Origin: Monoplex corrugatus
Taxonomy: Eukaryota > Mollusca > Gastropoda > Littorinimorpha > Ranellidae
Length of the DNA: 64,000 nucleotides
Direction: 5' to 3'
Assembly (NCBI GenBank): GCA_030674185.1
Contig: JAPXFY010000015.1
Coordinates: 23,256,986-23,320,985 of the forward strand
The translations under genes were made by a program, and so were the position numbers. Positions 1 through 12,005 of the stretch are shown here, one piece after another; the first letter of the stretch is position 1, and every line of letters begins with the position of its first letter. A model generated the notes under the pieces. That model saw only the letters and a program-made list of their open reading frames with translations. It was not told where the DNA came from and made no database searches.

Positions 1-389
1 GGGGACCTCCACACATTGTTTAGCACTTTGAAGGTATTTCTGGCTTGCTCCTACTCTTGATGTCACTGGCTGCTTTCAGTTGTGGGTAGGTCTGTTCCAT
101 CTACTTGGATTGGTGAGGGCCTGGAGATGTTCACTTGTTGAGCAGAGTTGTTGAGATGTTTTCTCCTGCCTATATCAGTGCGTTTTGGACCAGTACCAGG
201 TCGTCCGAAAGTCAGGATTTCCCTGACTTTTAAAGTGTCAGAAAGAGATTGCATCAAATGCCTTTTGGCTGATTCTTATTCCTTCGTCTTATCACCCAGT
301 CTATGGCATTGTTGAAGAGCAATGCTGACTACACATGTCTTTGTCTTGTTCTTGTCTTCCCTTTGTAATTGCTTTTGTTATTTCCTACT
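1..389. other. Unassigned sequence at window start
   Basis: No convincing gene. A 64-codon minus-strand open frame (63-257) has no recognisable motif. It may be more retrotransposon debris, because it adjoins the element at 390. Confidence 0.3.
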
Positions 390-1095
390 CATCATCATCA
401 TCAAGTGCCTTGCCACATGGCATTGGCGATCATGGCCTTCCATCTGTTTCTATCCCTTGTTGCCGTAAGCATATCTTCCACCCTCTCTGTCTTCAGCCAC
501 TCTGCAAGTCCGTCCAATATTTTTCCCTGGGTCTACCTGGTGCTCTCTTTCCCTCCAGCTTTCCTGTTGTGACCAGGTGCTCTAATTCCCCTTTCCTCAT
601 AAAATGGCCTGTAAATGTTGCCGGTCTTTTCCTAATCTTCCTTCTAAATGATAATCTTGTGTCTTCCTCCATCAAGACAGTCTCGTTTGTTTTCTTTGCT
701 GTCCGTGGAACTCTCAACATTCTTCTTAGAAACCACATCTCAGCTGCCTCAATCTTGTTCTGGCTTTGCTTGTTGACCGACCACGCCTCACAACCGCATA
801 ACATTATCGTTCTGTATAACATCCAAGAACTCTTTTCCTGATGTTAATTGATAAGATTTATTTCATCTTCTTGAATGCTGTTTTGGCTTGGCCGATTCTG
901 CTGGCTATTTCTGATGTGCATCTGCCTTCTGGTGAAATGATCGTTCCCAGATATTTAAACTTATCAACCTGTCTCAAGGTTGTGCCGTTTCCTGTTATTT
1001 TGCATGAGAGGATTTCATGTTCTTTACTGATCACCATGACTTCAGTCTTCTTGCTGTTTATTTCCAACCCCTTACCGTATTTCCTACTGTACATG
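390..1095 (-). mobile_element. RTE-like LINE (element A), 3' end, copy 1
   Basis: Minus-strand frames read GLEINSKKTEVMVISKE, then KYLGTIISPEGRCTSEIASR, then CGCEAWSVNKQSQNKIEAAE and GHFMRKGELEHLVTTGKLEG. This is the typical C-terminal region of an RTE-type reverse transcriptase. The 3' end at about 390 is an ATC-repeat tail (a GAT repeat on the element strand). The frame is interrupted between 822 and 858, so the copy is dead. Confidence 0.85.
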
Positions 1096-1104
1096 TGAAA
1101 TTGG

Positions 1105-1290
1105 TGTAAAAGCTTTTAATGAAGAGGACGATGCACAGTCAGTTTCTGTGTGCACAAAGTAGACGCCATAGACTGTCCCTGTGTATGCTGTCAAAAGCCT
1201 TCTCAAAGTCTACAGATTTGATGTAGATTTGTCTCCACCGTTGTTCGAAATTTTGTAGAATGCATATTTGGTCAGTACATCCTGTTTACT
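1105..1290 (-). mobile_element. LINE reverse-transcriptase fragment
   Basis: Read on the minus strand: IYIKSVDFEKAFDSIHRDSL, the RT motif with the first catalytic Asp (VDFEKAFD). It comes from a different LINE family than the neighbouring element A. Nothing else of it is recognisable. Confidence 0.7.
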
Positions 1291-1554
1291 TTTTGGAAAT
1301 CTATTTCAGTTATCTGAAAAAGCTACTTTAATTATCTGAAATATACATGTAACATTTCTTAAACCTGGAATGAGGAAAACTATTCTTCTACACACATATC
1401 TAATCATTTATTATCCTTTGGGATTAATCGAGCTGTAATTTTCTCAAACCTAATACTAGTCTCCATAAACAAAGCTTTACTCTGAATTTTCTCGAAAATC
1501 AGTATAAAAAAAGAAATATTTGTGCACAAAACCTCCCGAGAATTGACCCTTTAA

Positions 1555-1870
1555 AATCCAGCCTATGTATCCGAAGCCACCCTGTGGAACACACTGCCAG
1601 AAAACATGCGAAATGTCTCGTTTCACAATATTTAAGAAGAGGTATTTTTATACATCATTTGCATTGATTAACATTTCTCCTACCTTGCAGTCTGATTAGT
1701 CACTAACTCATTTTTATAGCGCTTAACTACTAAATGTAAAAATTGCAGATCTATTTTTGAGCTGATAGATATTGTTTGCCTTGTCGGAATATCTTTGTTA
1801 ATCGTGTATAAATTATGTGTGGTATAGACCCTCTCTGAGGGAGAGCTGGATTTGAAAAACATACTTTTTT
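1555..1870 (+). mobile_element. CR1/L2-like LINE 3' fragment
   Basis: Plus-strand reading ATLWNTLPENMRNVSFHN resembles the conserved CR1/L2 tail (LWN-x-LP-x-x-x-R-x-x-x-S-x-x-x-F-K). The frame is broken after this motif. The boundaries are approximate. Confidence 0.55.
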
Positions 1871-2035
1871 ATCTCATACCCATGGAAACAAATGTTGTTC
1901 TTATTATTGTACCTGCTGGTTTTTTTCCTTAGTTGTTTGCCTTTTGAATCTGTTGAATCATTGAATAATAATTTTTGCAAAGATTTTGTTTGGGATTGAC
2001 AAAAGGATGGTTCCCCAGTTATTGCAGTTACTCAG

Positions 2036-2310
2036 GTTTCAGTTTCAGTTTCTCAAGATGACGTCTCTGCGCTCGGAACGAATTCCATAAGCACTAACGT
2101 CACAGGTGCCATTTGTATGGTGATCATGGCACAAGCATTAAGCCTGCACAAAACCCATGACCTGGCCAGGTCCTGATGCCCTACCTAGACTATGTTTTAC
2201 CTAGTCTATATTTTCTACTGGTATTTTATCAGCCTACCACTGGAATAATCTTGGTTACATGTAAATGAGATGTATATCTGTGTATCTTGCCTTCAAAAAA
2301 ACATTTATAT
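2036..2310 (+). repeat. SINE-like dispersed repeat, copy 1
   Basis: Begins with gtttcagtttctcaagatga and runs to an A-rich end. The same sequence in reverse orientation, roughly 80% similar by eye, lies at 7195-7471, and a fragment lies at 38183-38235. It is non-coding, and its length and A-rich end fit a SINE. Confidence 0.7.
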
Positions 2311-2406
2311 AGATAAATAATTAAAGATCTGAAAATAGATAAATAATTAAAGGTCTGAATCACAACACAGCAAGTTATTCTGTATAAACTCGTCTCACAT
2401 AACAGA

Positions 2407-2420
2407 CCCCCCCCCCCCCA
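2407..2420. repeat. Poly-C tract
   Basis: A run of C residues; simple sequence only. Confidence 0.9.
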
Positions 2421-2499
2421 CCTAGTCAGTTCCCAAATGCTCAGCTATCAGCTAGGTGAAGACAATATTTTTTTAATCATAGATAGATATGTAAATGAG

Positions 2500-2715
2500 T
2501 TAGTGAGTGAGTGTGTGAGTGAGTGAGTGAGTAAGTAAGTAAGTAAGTAAGTAATTAAGTGAGTGGGTGAGTGAGCGAGTAAGTAAGTTAGTAAGTGAAT
2601 AAGAAGTAAGTAAGTAGGTGAATAAATAAATACAAAATAAAGGAGTATGTAGATAAACAGGTAAGAAATGAAGTAAATGAGTGAGTCAGTAAGTGAAAAA
2701 GAAGTAAGTAAGTTA
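2500..2715. repeat. GTGA/GTAA tetranucleotide-rich simple sequence
   Basis: A degenerate array of gtga and gtaa units. The part from 2621 to 2672 recurs at 4340-4398, on the other side of the L2-like element. Confidence 0.85.
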
Positions 2716-4343
2716 ATAATCTCTCTTTCTTGTCAAAACTCCTTGAAAAAGTCGTCCTCAACCAGCTGAACTCTCACCTGTCTGCCAACAATCTCCTCAA
2801 TCCTTTCCAGTCAGCCTACCGCCAGTGCCATAGCACTGAAACTGCCCTACTGCACATTCTCAACAATCTCCTCCTTGCAACTGATACTGGCAAAGTCTCT
2901 CTCCTCACACTCCTTGATCTGTCTGCAGCCTTTGATACCATTGATCATGGTATTTTCCTTTCTAGACTTCATCATACTTTTGGCATCTCTGACATTGCTC
3001 TGTCTTGGTTCACTTCATACCTATCAAACAGAAAACAAACCGTTCTCATCAATGGCACTTACTCTCAACCTGCATACCTGACCTGTGGTGTTCCACAAGG
3101 ATCTGTCCTTGGCCCTGTTCTTTTCACTCTTTACACCTCCCCCTGTCCACCATCATCAACTCCCACTCTATAAAACACCATTTCTATGCTGATGACACCC
3201 AACTTCAAGACAGTGACTCACCTGATAATATACAGCGCCTGTTGACTCGCACCACTGAGTGTTACTCGGACATTAAGAACTGGATGACACACAATAGACT
3301 TCAGCTTAATGACGACAAAACAGAAGCTATCCTCATTGGCACCCGTCAGAAACTTTCTCAGCTGCCTCCTCTTTCTCTCCCATTATGTAACACATCAGTC
3401 CCAATTTCTGATTCAGCTAAAAACCTTGGTGTCTGCATTGACTCTACCCTCTCCATGAACAACTTTGTTTCTCAAACTGCCAGATCCTGCTACTATCATC
3501 TCCATCGTATAAGGCTGATCAGGAAGTATCTCTCTGTCGAAACAACTGCAAAACTCGTTCTCTCCTTCATAATGTCTCGCATTGACTATTGCAATTCACT
3601 CCTGTCTGGTCTTCCTGCCTCCACCATTCACATCCTACAGCGCATTCAAAACAATGCTGTACGCCTTGTACTCAAAAAGAAAAAAGCTGACCACATATCT
3701 CCTCTCCTGGCACAACTTCACTGGCTCCCTGTATCAAAGCGCATACAGTACAAACTAGACACCATGTGCTACAAAAGCCTCAATAACGCAGCCCCCGATT
3801 ACCTGTCAAGCCTACTTGAGATCTATGTTCCCTCACGTACCCTCCGCTCTGCCTCCGATCCTCTGACTTTTCGCTTTCCACGCACTAAGCTCAATACCTA
3901 TGGTCCACGAGCCTTCTCTGTTTCTGGTCCACTCTCCTGGAACAAACTTCCTCTCTCAGTCCGTCAGCAACCTACTTTTGTCTCCTTCAAGTCCGCTCTC
4001 AAAACTCACCTTTTCTCCTCCGCATAAAATCCTAACTTCACTCAACCCCCCCCCCCCCCCTCTGCAGCCTGTCTCCGCTCGGAGGGAATCACATGGTTAT
4101 AATATATAATTGTATATGCTATGCTCTCTATAATTTTCCATTGCTTTTATTCTTGCTTTTATTGCTTTTATTCTTTCTCCCCATTTATAGCCATGCGTGT
4201 GTGTGTGTGTGTGTATGTTGTGTGTGTGTGTGCGTGCGTGTGTGTGCGTGCGTGCGTGCGTGCGTGCGTGCTTGCGTGTGTGTCTGCTTCAGCGCTTAGA
4301 TTTGATTTTATCAAGATTTTGCGCTATATAAATATTGTAATTA
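2716..4343 (+). mobile_element. L2/CR1-like LINE, 5'-truncated, copy 1 (frameshifted)
   Basis: Encodes RT palm motifs LLDLSAAFDTIDH, GVPQGSVLGP and FYADD, followed by the tail ending FKSALKTHLF. Relative to copy 2 (60526-62191) it lacks one C in the C run near 3140, which shifts frame so that the RT is split into frames 2730-3173 and 3005-4027. The catalytic YADD itself is intact. The 3' UTR carries a poly-C, a GT/GC microsatellite and the end gcgctatataaatattgtaa. I saw only about six substitutions in some 1.3 kb of coding sequence against copy 2, so one or both are young. Confidence 0.93.
4195..4290. repeat. GT/GC microsatellite inside the L2-like 3' UTR
   Basis: The same position in copy 2 (about 62030-62107) also holds a GT/GC repeat, so this microsatellite travels with the element rather than arising locally. 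Confidence 0.85.
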
Positions 4344-4639
4344 TAAATAAATACAAATAAAGGAGTATGTAGATAAATAAACAAGTAAGAGATGAAAATA
4401 ACAAATAAATACACGCATATACCCATATGCCAGCACACAGACATACACACATACATTCATACATGCGCACCCATATCGACACACCATGATGGCTGACAAC
4501 AGCAGCTACAGCAACGGCACCAACAACAACACCAGCAAAGAGGAGATATACATATCATGACAAACTTACAGACACATCTAGATAGCAACCAGTAAACACA
4601 CCACAAACATACACACAGACGGTTTGGCAAACTTGCTTG

Positions 4640-5735
4640 TTCTTCAGTTGTCTTTTTCTTTTCTTCACTTTTCCTTTATCTCTGTTTCAGGAAAAACCCA
4701 AACACTTTTTATTCCACGCTGTAAGATTCTGTGCAGTGTTACTTTTGAGATGATACCAATGTTGGTATGGTTAATGATAGCTCTTGTTTTTCCTTTCATA
4801 GTGGATTTCCGGCCACTTCCTCTATCTATTCCTTTTTGGGTTAGACGTTTGATGGTATGATGACTCATTGTGTTCACAAAGATATGATTTAAAGTGTCTA
4901 AGGGCTTCAGACTTTTCCAGATGGAGAATATTTGTTGTAGTAGTGTTGCCTGCAAGTTTATTGGCCTGTTCATTTCCCTTACACCAGCGTGTCCTGGGCA
5001 GTAGATCCACGTGAGACTTTTTAGGTTGATACTGATCATTGCTTTGTGCTATTCTGAGGTTCTTACTCCATTTTGCACTTTTTGAAGTAGATACATTGAG
5101 TCAGTCAGGATGAAGGTTTGGCTTTCTTTCATGTCGTCATCCAGTGAGGTTAACCATTGTAGTGCATGTATGACTGCCTCAATTTCCATCGTTAGACTGG
5201 CGGTTGTGATATCATATGTAGCGTTTTCTTCACGTTTGGTGTTTTCATTCTGTTTGACAGTGAAGCCCCATCCAGATATGTTATTGGTGACTGATCCATC
5301 CATGTATATCATTATATCTTTGGGGTTGTAGCTTAGTTGCTCCGTGAGTAGCTGAATTTCTACATTTGTTTTCGCTTCTGGCCATTCGCGACAGTGTCTC
5401 CCGAGGTTTTGGGTATGGTAGTTTTGTACAGATTGTTGAAATGATTTTGATGTTTTTCCCATTCCTTTGTCCCTTTGAGTTCTGTCAGTTGACACACATG
5501 CTGAATGGAGTCTTCTGTCTGTCCCATCCATGATTTTCCGCGTTGGAGTCTTGCCTTTTGCTGTTCCAAGTATCTGGTGGAGTGGGTTTTTATGGGTTCT
5601 CGAATGCCCTGAAATATGCCTTTACTTGTTCTAGTTTGTGTCTCGACTGTATTGAATAACAAATTACTCAGGAATCTGTACAATTGTGCATTTTGTCCAA
5701 TTGTTTGGTAATTTATTTCTTTTGCATGGAGTGGA
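4640..5735 (-). mobile_element. LINE fragment with RNase H domain (left arm of inverted pair)
   Basis: Minus-strand reading has the RNase H signature: IMIYMDGSVTNN (first Asp), MEIEAVIHALQWL (Glu), FILTDSM (Asp) and GHAGVREMN (His), then a C-terminal tail ending VFPETEIKEK. RNase H after RT is typical of I/jockey-type LINEs. The frame is broken at several points, so it is inactive. Its 5' side faces the plus-strand copy at 5745. Confidence 0.82.
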
Positions 5736-5744
5736 AACAGTGGT

Positions 5745-6680
5745 CGGAACAGTATAAGTCAATAGCCTCTATCGTGGAAAATCAAAGATGCGATAGGCAG
5801 AAGTGTCCATACAGCATGCATATCATCTGACAGAACTCAAAAGGACAAATGAATAGGCAAAAAAACTCCAAGCCATTCAAAAATCTGTACAAATAATCAT
5901 ACTGAAAATCTAGGGAAACAGCCGCGAACGGGCAGGAGGGAAAGCAGAGGTAGAAATTCAACTACTCATGGAGCAACTAAGCTGCAGGCCCAAAGATGTC
6001 ATCATATACATGGATGGCTCAGTCACCAATAACAAATTTCGATGTGGCTTCACTGTCAAATAGAACAGAAACACATTACATGAAGAAAACGCTACGCATG
6101 ATATCATCACAAACTCCAGTCTAAAAATAAAAATTGAGGCAGTCACGCATGCACTCCAATGGTTAACTTTAATAGATGATGAAATGAAAGAAAATCAAAT
6201 CTTTATCTTGATTGACACAATGAACCTACTTCAAAAATTGCAAAATAGAATAGGAATCCCGGACTGGCACAAAGCAATAAGCAGTATCGACTTACAAAAT
6301 GTCAAGTTGATTTGCTGCGTCAGACACGCTTTCGTTAAGAGAAATGAATGTGCCAACAAACGTGCAGGCAATGCCACTACAACGAAAATTCTCCATCTTG
6401 GAAAGTCCGAAGTCCTTAGATGCTTAAAATCATACCTTCACGAACAAAACGTGAGTCATCATACCATTGATCGTCTTACTCAAAAAGGAATAGATAGCGG
6501 AAAAAGAAGAGCTATCAGCAATCAGACTAACATTAGTACTGTATTAAAAGTAACATTGTGCAGACTCTTACGTCGTAGAATGGAAAGTGTTTGGGTTTTT
6601 CCTGAAACAGAGATAAAGGAAAAAGTTAAGAAAGGGAAATGACGTCTGGAGAACGGGGAAGTTTATCATAATGTGTGTGT
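5745..6680 (+). mobile_element. LINE fragment with RNase H domain (right arm of inverted pair)
   Basis: Plus-strand reading VIIYMDGSVTNN, IKIEAVTHALQWL, IFILIDTMNLL and a tail ending VFPETEIKEKVKKGK at 6642. It is the same family as the minus copy at 4640-5735, roughly 70% alike at protein level by eye, arranged head to head. It has an in-frame stop near 6061, and the second catalytic region reads LIDT. Confidence 0.82.
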
Positions 6681-6689
6681 ATTTCTGGT

Positions 6690-7180
6690 CTGTTGATTGT
6701 TGTCTGTATGTCTTTAAGTCTGTCATGATATTTGTCCACTTTTTGTTTCATCTTCTTTTGTGTGGATATTTGTTGATGTATGTGTGTATACGTATATATA
6801 CATATTTACTTTTTTCACTAATGTTGGCCGTCATGCTGTGTGGGTATGAGTGTGTATGTTTGCGTGTATTTGTATGTGTTTGTGTGTGTGTGTGTTATTT
6901 GTTATTCTCATTCTTATGTTGTTGTTTTTATTTACCGACCTCTTCCTGTAATTACTGTATTCATTCATTCATTTATCTCTTTCTATTTTGTTCTTTCTTC
7001 AGAAGTGGATGACAAATTGGAGGGGCTATGATCATATGATAAGCAGCAGAGGCTTTGTGTATTGATTATGAGGTAGGGGGAGGGGGGCTTTCTGTGAGAT
7101 TAGACAAGTTTAGTGGCTAGTTGAATTGATTCAATACTTTTTATGCTTTTGTTTATTTATGGATGTGTTTAATCGTTTTA
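6690..7180. other. No gene seen; GT-rich and T-rich sequence
   Basis: Low-complexity GT/T-rich DNA between the RNase H fragment and the SINE-like repeat. The open frames here are composition artefacts. Confidence 0.5.
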
Positions 7181-7194
7181 CATGTTTATTCTTT

Positions 7195-7471
7195 TCTATA
7201 AATATAAGATACACAGATACACACGTCATCACATGTAACCAAGATTGTTCCAGTAATAGACTGATACAATACTAGCATAAGATACAAATCCCACTGGCTA
7301 GGTAGGATCTCAGGATCTGGCCAGCTCATGGGTTTATGTGCAGGTTTAAGGCTTGTGCCATAATCACTCTGGATCTTTTCCATCATATGGCACTTGTGAT
7401 GTTAGCGCATATGGAATTCATTCCGAGCATGGAGACGTCATCTTGAGAAACTGAAACTTAAAACTGAAACT
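7195..7471 (-). repeat. SINE-like dispersed repeat, copy 2
   Basis: Reverse complement of the family at 2036-2310: the head (tctcaagatgacgtct) sits at the high-coordinate end and the A-rich end near 7195. Confidence 0.72.
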
Positions 7472-7479
7472 AGTTTACC

Positions 7480-7969
7480 TGTTTCACTCACGGTTTTCAC
7501 GTCTCAAAATCCTGTATATCCTTGTTTTGGTGTTGGTGTTCAGAACTGCCGTCATCTCGTCGATGGTTTCCTTTCGGCTTTCACTACTGTCATTCAATCG
7601 AGTATCTTTCGATGGCATACAGCAATGCTGGTTTCTTCTGTGGCTGTTTCCATAAGAAGTCTTTTTTTTCGGGACTTCTAACTTGGACGACATGTGGATC
7701 GCACTTTGTCAGGCCTCTACCCTTTGACTTGTCTGGCTTAGGTGGCCCTATCAGTAGCTGAAGCTACCGCTGGCATAGCTTAATGAAAGGGTCGTCAAGA
7801 CACTTAAGCTTCCTAACCCTGACAAAGTGGCGATCCTTCATATACCCGTTTTGCAAAACGCTAGAGCCAAGGAATAATGGCAACAATATGACAGATAATG
7901 GCTGTAAAATCTCCCTGGATGTTGTAGATCAGTCACTTCTGCTAAAAGCGAACGAGCGAGCGAGCGAGC

Positions 7970-7970
<1 letters not shown>
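7480..7970. other. Unassigned; short basic minus-strand open frame
   Basis: A 69-codon minus frame (7484-7693) is rich in Lys, Arg and Thr and resembles nothing I recognise. The motif ctgacaaagtgg/cgatcc occurs on both strands around 7700 and 7820, hinting at an inverted repeat. No gene call. Confidence 0.3.

Positions 7971-7971
<1 letters not shown>

Positions 7972-8007
<36 letters not shown>
7972..8007. repeat. (AG)n microsatellite
   Basis: Uninterrupted AG dinucleotides, then aactcag repeats leading into the aaaatgtttattgtac segment. Confidence 0.92.
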
Positions 8008-8009
<2 letters not shown>

Positions 8010-8011
8010 TC

Positions 8012-8260
8012 AGAAACTCAGAACTCAGAAAATGTTTATTGTACATCGGCCTTAGGCCACAATACATGCATGGGGAAGGGGAGGGGAGGAGATCAGGTTT
8101 TCTTATACATTCATACAAGTTATACTTTCAAACTGCAGTGAACTCTGTCACATTGTCCCCTTCTATCGTTTACCGTCACATAAGCTGGGATACATTCATC
8201 TTTGCATTTACAGTGGTCTTTTCATTTGTATTCTAGTCCATATTCCTTAACTGGCCAGCT
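8012..8260 (-). repeat. Probable 3' end of a transposable element (minus strand)
   Basis: On the minus strand the sequence runs through ggcctaaggccgatgtaca to an aataaa signal and then actcag repeats, a layout that looks like a retroelement 3' terminus. No coding part is attached. Confidence 0.4.
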
Positions 8261-8409
8261 AAGAATATTTGTCATTAACCGCATCTATATCATTCATCCA
8301 ACTGTCAATTTTACAATAACTGGCTATCAGACAAACAAACCATTCAATTAGTGCACAGATCTGACATTTCTTGTACCCTTCGGAGATCATACAGTTGATC
8401 AATATATTC

Positions 8410-8960
8410 AACCACAGGTACTTGACATAAACACTCAATCCATCAATCGATCAACCAAACAACCAATCAATCAAACAGTCAACCAATCAATTAACCAATC
8501 AATCAACTGATTTACCAGTTGATCAATCAAAGAATCCGCCATTCAGCCCGTGATTCAACTGACAAATCAGCTTTCAATTGACTGGGTCAGATGCATCATC
8601 CAACTGTACAATCGATATCACTTCAGTAACAATCACTTAACGTAATCAGTCCCTCTCTCAATCAATCAATCGATCAATCATTTAACCAGTTAATCAGTCA
8701 TCCAGTGACTTAATCGACCAGATAACCTAGAATTTAACTGAGTTCAATATATCAATTTGCAATCGTTACTTCAAATAACGCGAATCAATCATCCATACAT
8801 TCCATAATTCAATCACTGATCGATCAATAGCTAAAACCATCAATCTATAAATCGATCGGTCGGTGAGCCACCCATCGCCATCAATTAACAAATCATATAA
8901 TCATTCCGTTGTCAGCTAATCATGCGTTCAGTTTATCAATTTATTCACCAGTGAATCTAA
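8410..8960. repeat. Degenerate AATC-rich simple sequence
   Basis: Repeated aatcaatc / caatcaat words over about 550 bp, heavily diverged. No open frame of interest. Confidence 0.75.
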
Positions 8961-9543
8961 ACCAATCAATGGAATTAATGTACAATGAAGTGAAACAAGA
9001 AATATATGACATAAGAGCAATTCGACCCCAAAACAGTCGGTTAATTGGCAAAAACAGACATTCATAATGCCAATCCATTAATCAGACTAATCGCAGATCA
9101 GTCACTCATTTACCAAAACAATTGACATTGAGACAATACCAAATGATCATTCAACGCATATTTAGCATTTCGTGCATCTTTTAGTTCAGAGATAACTCAA
9201 TCTTCGGCGGTCAGCAATGGTTCAGGCCATAGACTGAATTGAAGGTTATGTATAAACGCACATACACACATACACATCTATATACACGCACACATACATA
9301 ATCACTCATACATATATACATACATAGATATATATACATATGTACCCACACATATACATAATGTAGATACTATCACCTATATATGCACATAAGTACACCA
9401 ACGTCAATGTGAATACACAGGCACCTATGCACATGTGTCTCTATATGAGCACCCCTTTCATATTCAAATAAACATTTTTTTTTTTCTTTACAATTGAAAT
9501 TAATTATTGTCTGAAATTCTAGTGCTAGTATCTACATAACTAT
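8961..9543. other. No gene seen; AC/AT-rich intergenic sequence
   Basis: Contains short cacata/tatata simple stretches (9250-9440). Nothing codes convincingly. Confidence 0.5.
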
Positions 9544-9881
9544 TTACTTTTCTTCTCCTTTTAACAATTTTTTTCTCCTATTCATGGCGTGGAAAACGTA
9601 TCTGGATACGCTGTGGCTTCGGTGGCTATTTGTTGATTGGAGCAGTATGCACATAGGCATGCTGACTAAATCCTTTAAAAATTTCGCCCTGAGATCAGCG
9701 TAAGTGGAACATCTAAATAATAAGTGTTCTTCGTTTTCAGATTCTGTCCTGCAAAATGGACACACCTTTTCTTGATCAGATTCACTGTATCTATTTATAT
9801 TATTGTTTAGTGGTAAAACGTTCAACCTTGTTTGTGAAAGGGCAACTCTGAAACAGTATATATCAATAGAGTCAATGTACT
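9544..9881 (-). mobile_element. LINE C-terminal fragment with zinc-knuckle-like motif
   Basis: Minus-strand reading ends a LINE ORF2: VCPFCRTESENEEHLLFRC, that is C-x2-C-x9-H-x4-C, the C-terminal zinc motif of many non-LTR RT proteins. The part just upstream reads IDSIDIYCFRVALSQTRLNV. It is cut by the (AG)n at 9882. Confidence 0.75.
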
Positions 9882-9985
<104 letters not shown>

Positions 9986-10097
9986 ATTAGTAATAGTTAG
10001 CAGCTGTTCTCCAGTGATCAGTTTTTAACTTAACTGATTAATGAGGAATCATGTCTGTCACGCTGAACATTTATGATTTATACTTTGGAACCTGTAG

Positions 10098-10181
10098 GTA
10101 GCTGGTAGTAACGAAGATGTTGCAAACACTTCACGCATCGAGAAAATGGCCATCTCTGAACTGCAAACCAGAATTCCTGGG
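10098..10181 (+). CDS. M13-like gene, exon 1 of those seen (internal exon)
   Basis: Acceptor cctgtag and donor GGG|gtaatt bound 28 codons in phase 0. The reading ends IEKMAISELQTRIPG, matching the family segment in which an acidic/basic helix leads into an SISELQ-like motif before the P-x-x-W turn. Exon 2 continues with FNW, as expected. It contains an NTS sequon. The 5' boundary rests on the acceptor only, because the preceding exon was not found. The upstream (GA)n at 9882-9982 is close by. Confidence 0.7.
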
Positions 10182-10810
10182 GTAATTTTTATGTTCTTTT
10201 CTACCTTTTTAAAAAAATGTATACTAACTCATGAAACAGACAGAGAATCGTTTCACTTTCCAATATATGAACAAGGAATTAGTTCCGAACTCTTGATTGT
10301 ATGGACCTAAAAACCGTGAATAAGCTGGGTGTGTCTGCCCAGATATCTGGATTAATCAGTTCTTTGCCAATCAGTTTCATATAAATTACAAATTATATTT
10401 AACAAAACATGTTGTATGCAATTAGTTTCATGTAAATTTGTTTAATTTCACAACTGGCATCACAAAAATATGGGCAGAACATCATTAATTCTGGAAATAT
10501 GCCTGAGTGTATCAAAACAAATATGCTTTCTTACGAGTACATTAATTAAGCCATTCAAATATGTGATACATAAAATACAAATTTTCGACCAGCTGGTTTT
10601 GTGAAGTGTACGCTTAAGACAGCAAAGAAGAAATACACAGACTTTGTGCGATCTTGTTGTTTTGTATTAAATGTGTTTTCTCATTTTATTATCATGTGTT
10701 TCTGGTTCCTATTTGCTTAAACGTTTGCAGTCACTTTGATTTAGATTCGAACATTTGATCTAATGTGCTGACTGTGTGTGTGTGTGTGTGTGGGGGGGGG
10801 GGGGGTACGC

Positions 10811-10857
<47 letters not shown>

Positions 10858-12005
10858 CGCGCGCGCGTGCGTGTATATACATATGTGTCTGTCTGTCTGT
10901 TCTCCAGTGATTTCGTCTCTGGAAAGTCTCGGTATGGATGCCATGTTCAATAAAAGTCAGTGTAAAACATGTTTTTTAAAGAAAGTTTACATTTTTTTTC
11001 AATTTTTTGATGTGCTCTTGTTTTAATTTTAATTGCTGAAATAAAACCTTTATATCTGGTATATCAGTTCTGTGGCTGGGAACAGATTGCTTAGCAAATA
11101 AAAAATTATAGTCAGTTCAGATCCTTGGTATTTTTGTACGTCTTATTGTTCCAAATAAGATCATCACTTGTAATGATTATCTTGCATAGATTTTACATTT
11201 TCATTTCAAAACCCACTCTACATCCTTCAAAGACACTGGATAAGTGACAAAACCTCCACAAAATGTGTAAAATTGTCATTGTCCCTCTTGTATAAAGTAC
11301 AAGTAATGCTTACTAATAATCGTCGCACTTCCCCTTTTCTCTTCTCAGAACACTGTCATCAAAATATTGTGCATTAGTAATGGTGTGATTTTGTTAAGAA
11401 CTGTTTTAGTTATACGGAGTAAAACATACTGCTAATTTTAAGGCTTATTTTTCAATCTGCTCGGGCGTCAGATCTTTCCATAAAATGCTGATGCTATGTA
11501 CCACCAGTTGATACAACACTTCATTGTTTTACCTACTGATCTTCATTATGATTTGTAATGGTTAATTCAATTATATTCAATGGTTTTGATCATATGAACT
11601 CTGTTATATAATGTACTATGATACTATGATAATAATAAATAATTTACGTCCTTTCATTTCTGAAAACAATCTCTCTAAGAACCTTTCGATTTTAGTGTAC
11701 AATGTTTGCGTAAGTGATTTTAGCTTGGCAATTACATTTTAGCCAGATCTGTTAATTTGATGTCTCTTTGGGTATGTATGGATGGTTAGAAATGGAAATA
11801 AAACTTAAGATTGCAATGTGGAGAAGGGAAGTACTCTTTTGTCAAGGGAGATGACCAGAGATGTAGTACACAGGGAGGGGAGACATGTATAACTCCCTTG
11901 AATGAACGATACAACACTGTGTCTATCATCACATATTACACTATGGTCTTGTCTGTTGGCAGATTTTTAAACAACATGAATTGAATTGAATTGTGACTAT
12001 TTCAG
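10182..12005 (+). other. Intron between exons 1 and 2
   Basis: AT-rich intron with a compound GT / poly-G / GT / GC tract at 10773-10870. No transposon recognised. Confidence 0.7.
10773..10870. repeat. Compound (GT)n-(G)n-(GT)n-(GC)n repeat
   Basis: GT repeat, about 13 consecutive G, then a longer GT repeat running into gcgcgc. The alternating purine/pyrimidine end has Z-DNA-forming composition. Confidence 0.92.

Noticed and set aside
335..841. 168-codon plus-strand frame, and the similar one at 25519-25890
   Set aside because: Both are complementary to the C-terminal RT region of element A. The frame recurs wherever that element does and has no motif of its own.
8410..8960. Possible satellite or origin-like AATC array
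   Set aside because: Units are too degenerate and irregular for a defined satellite; it is best described as simple sequence.
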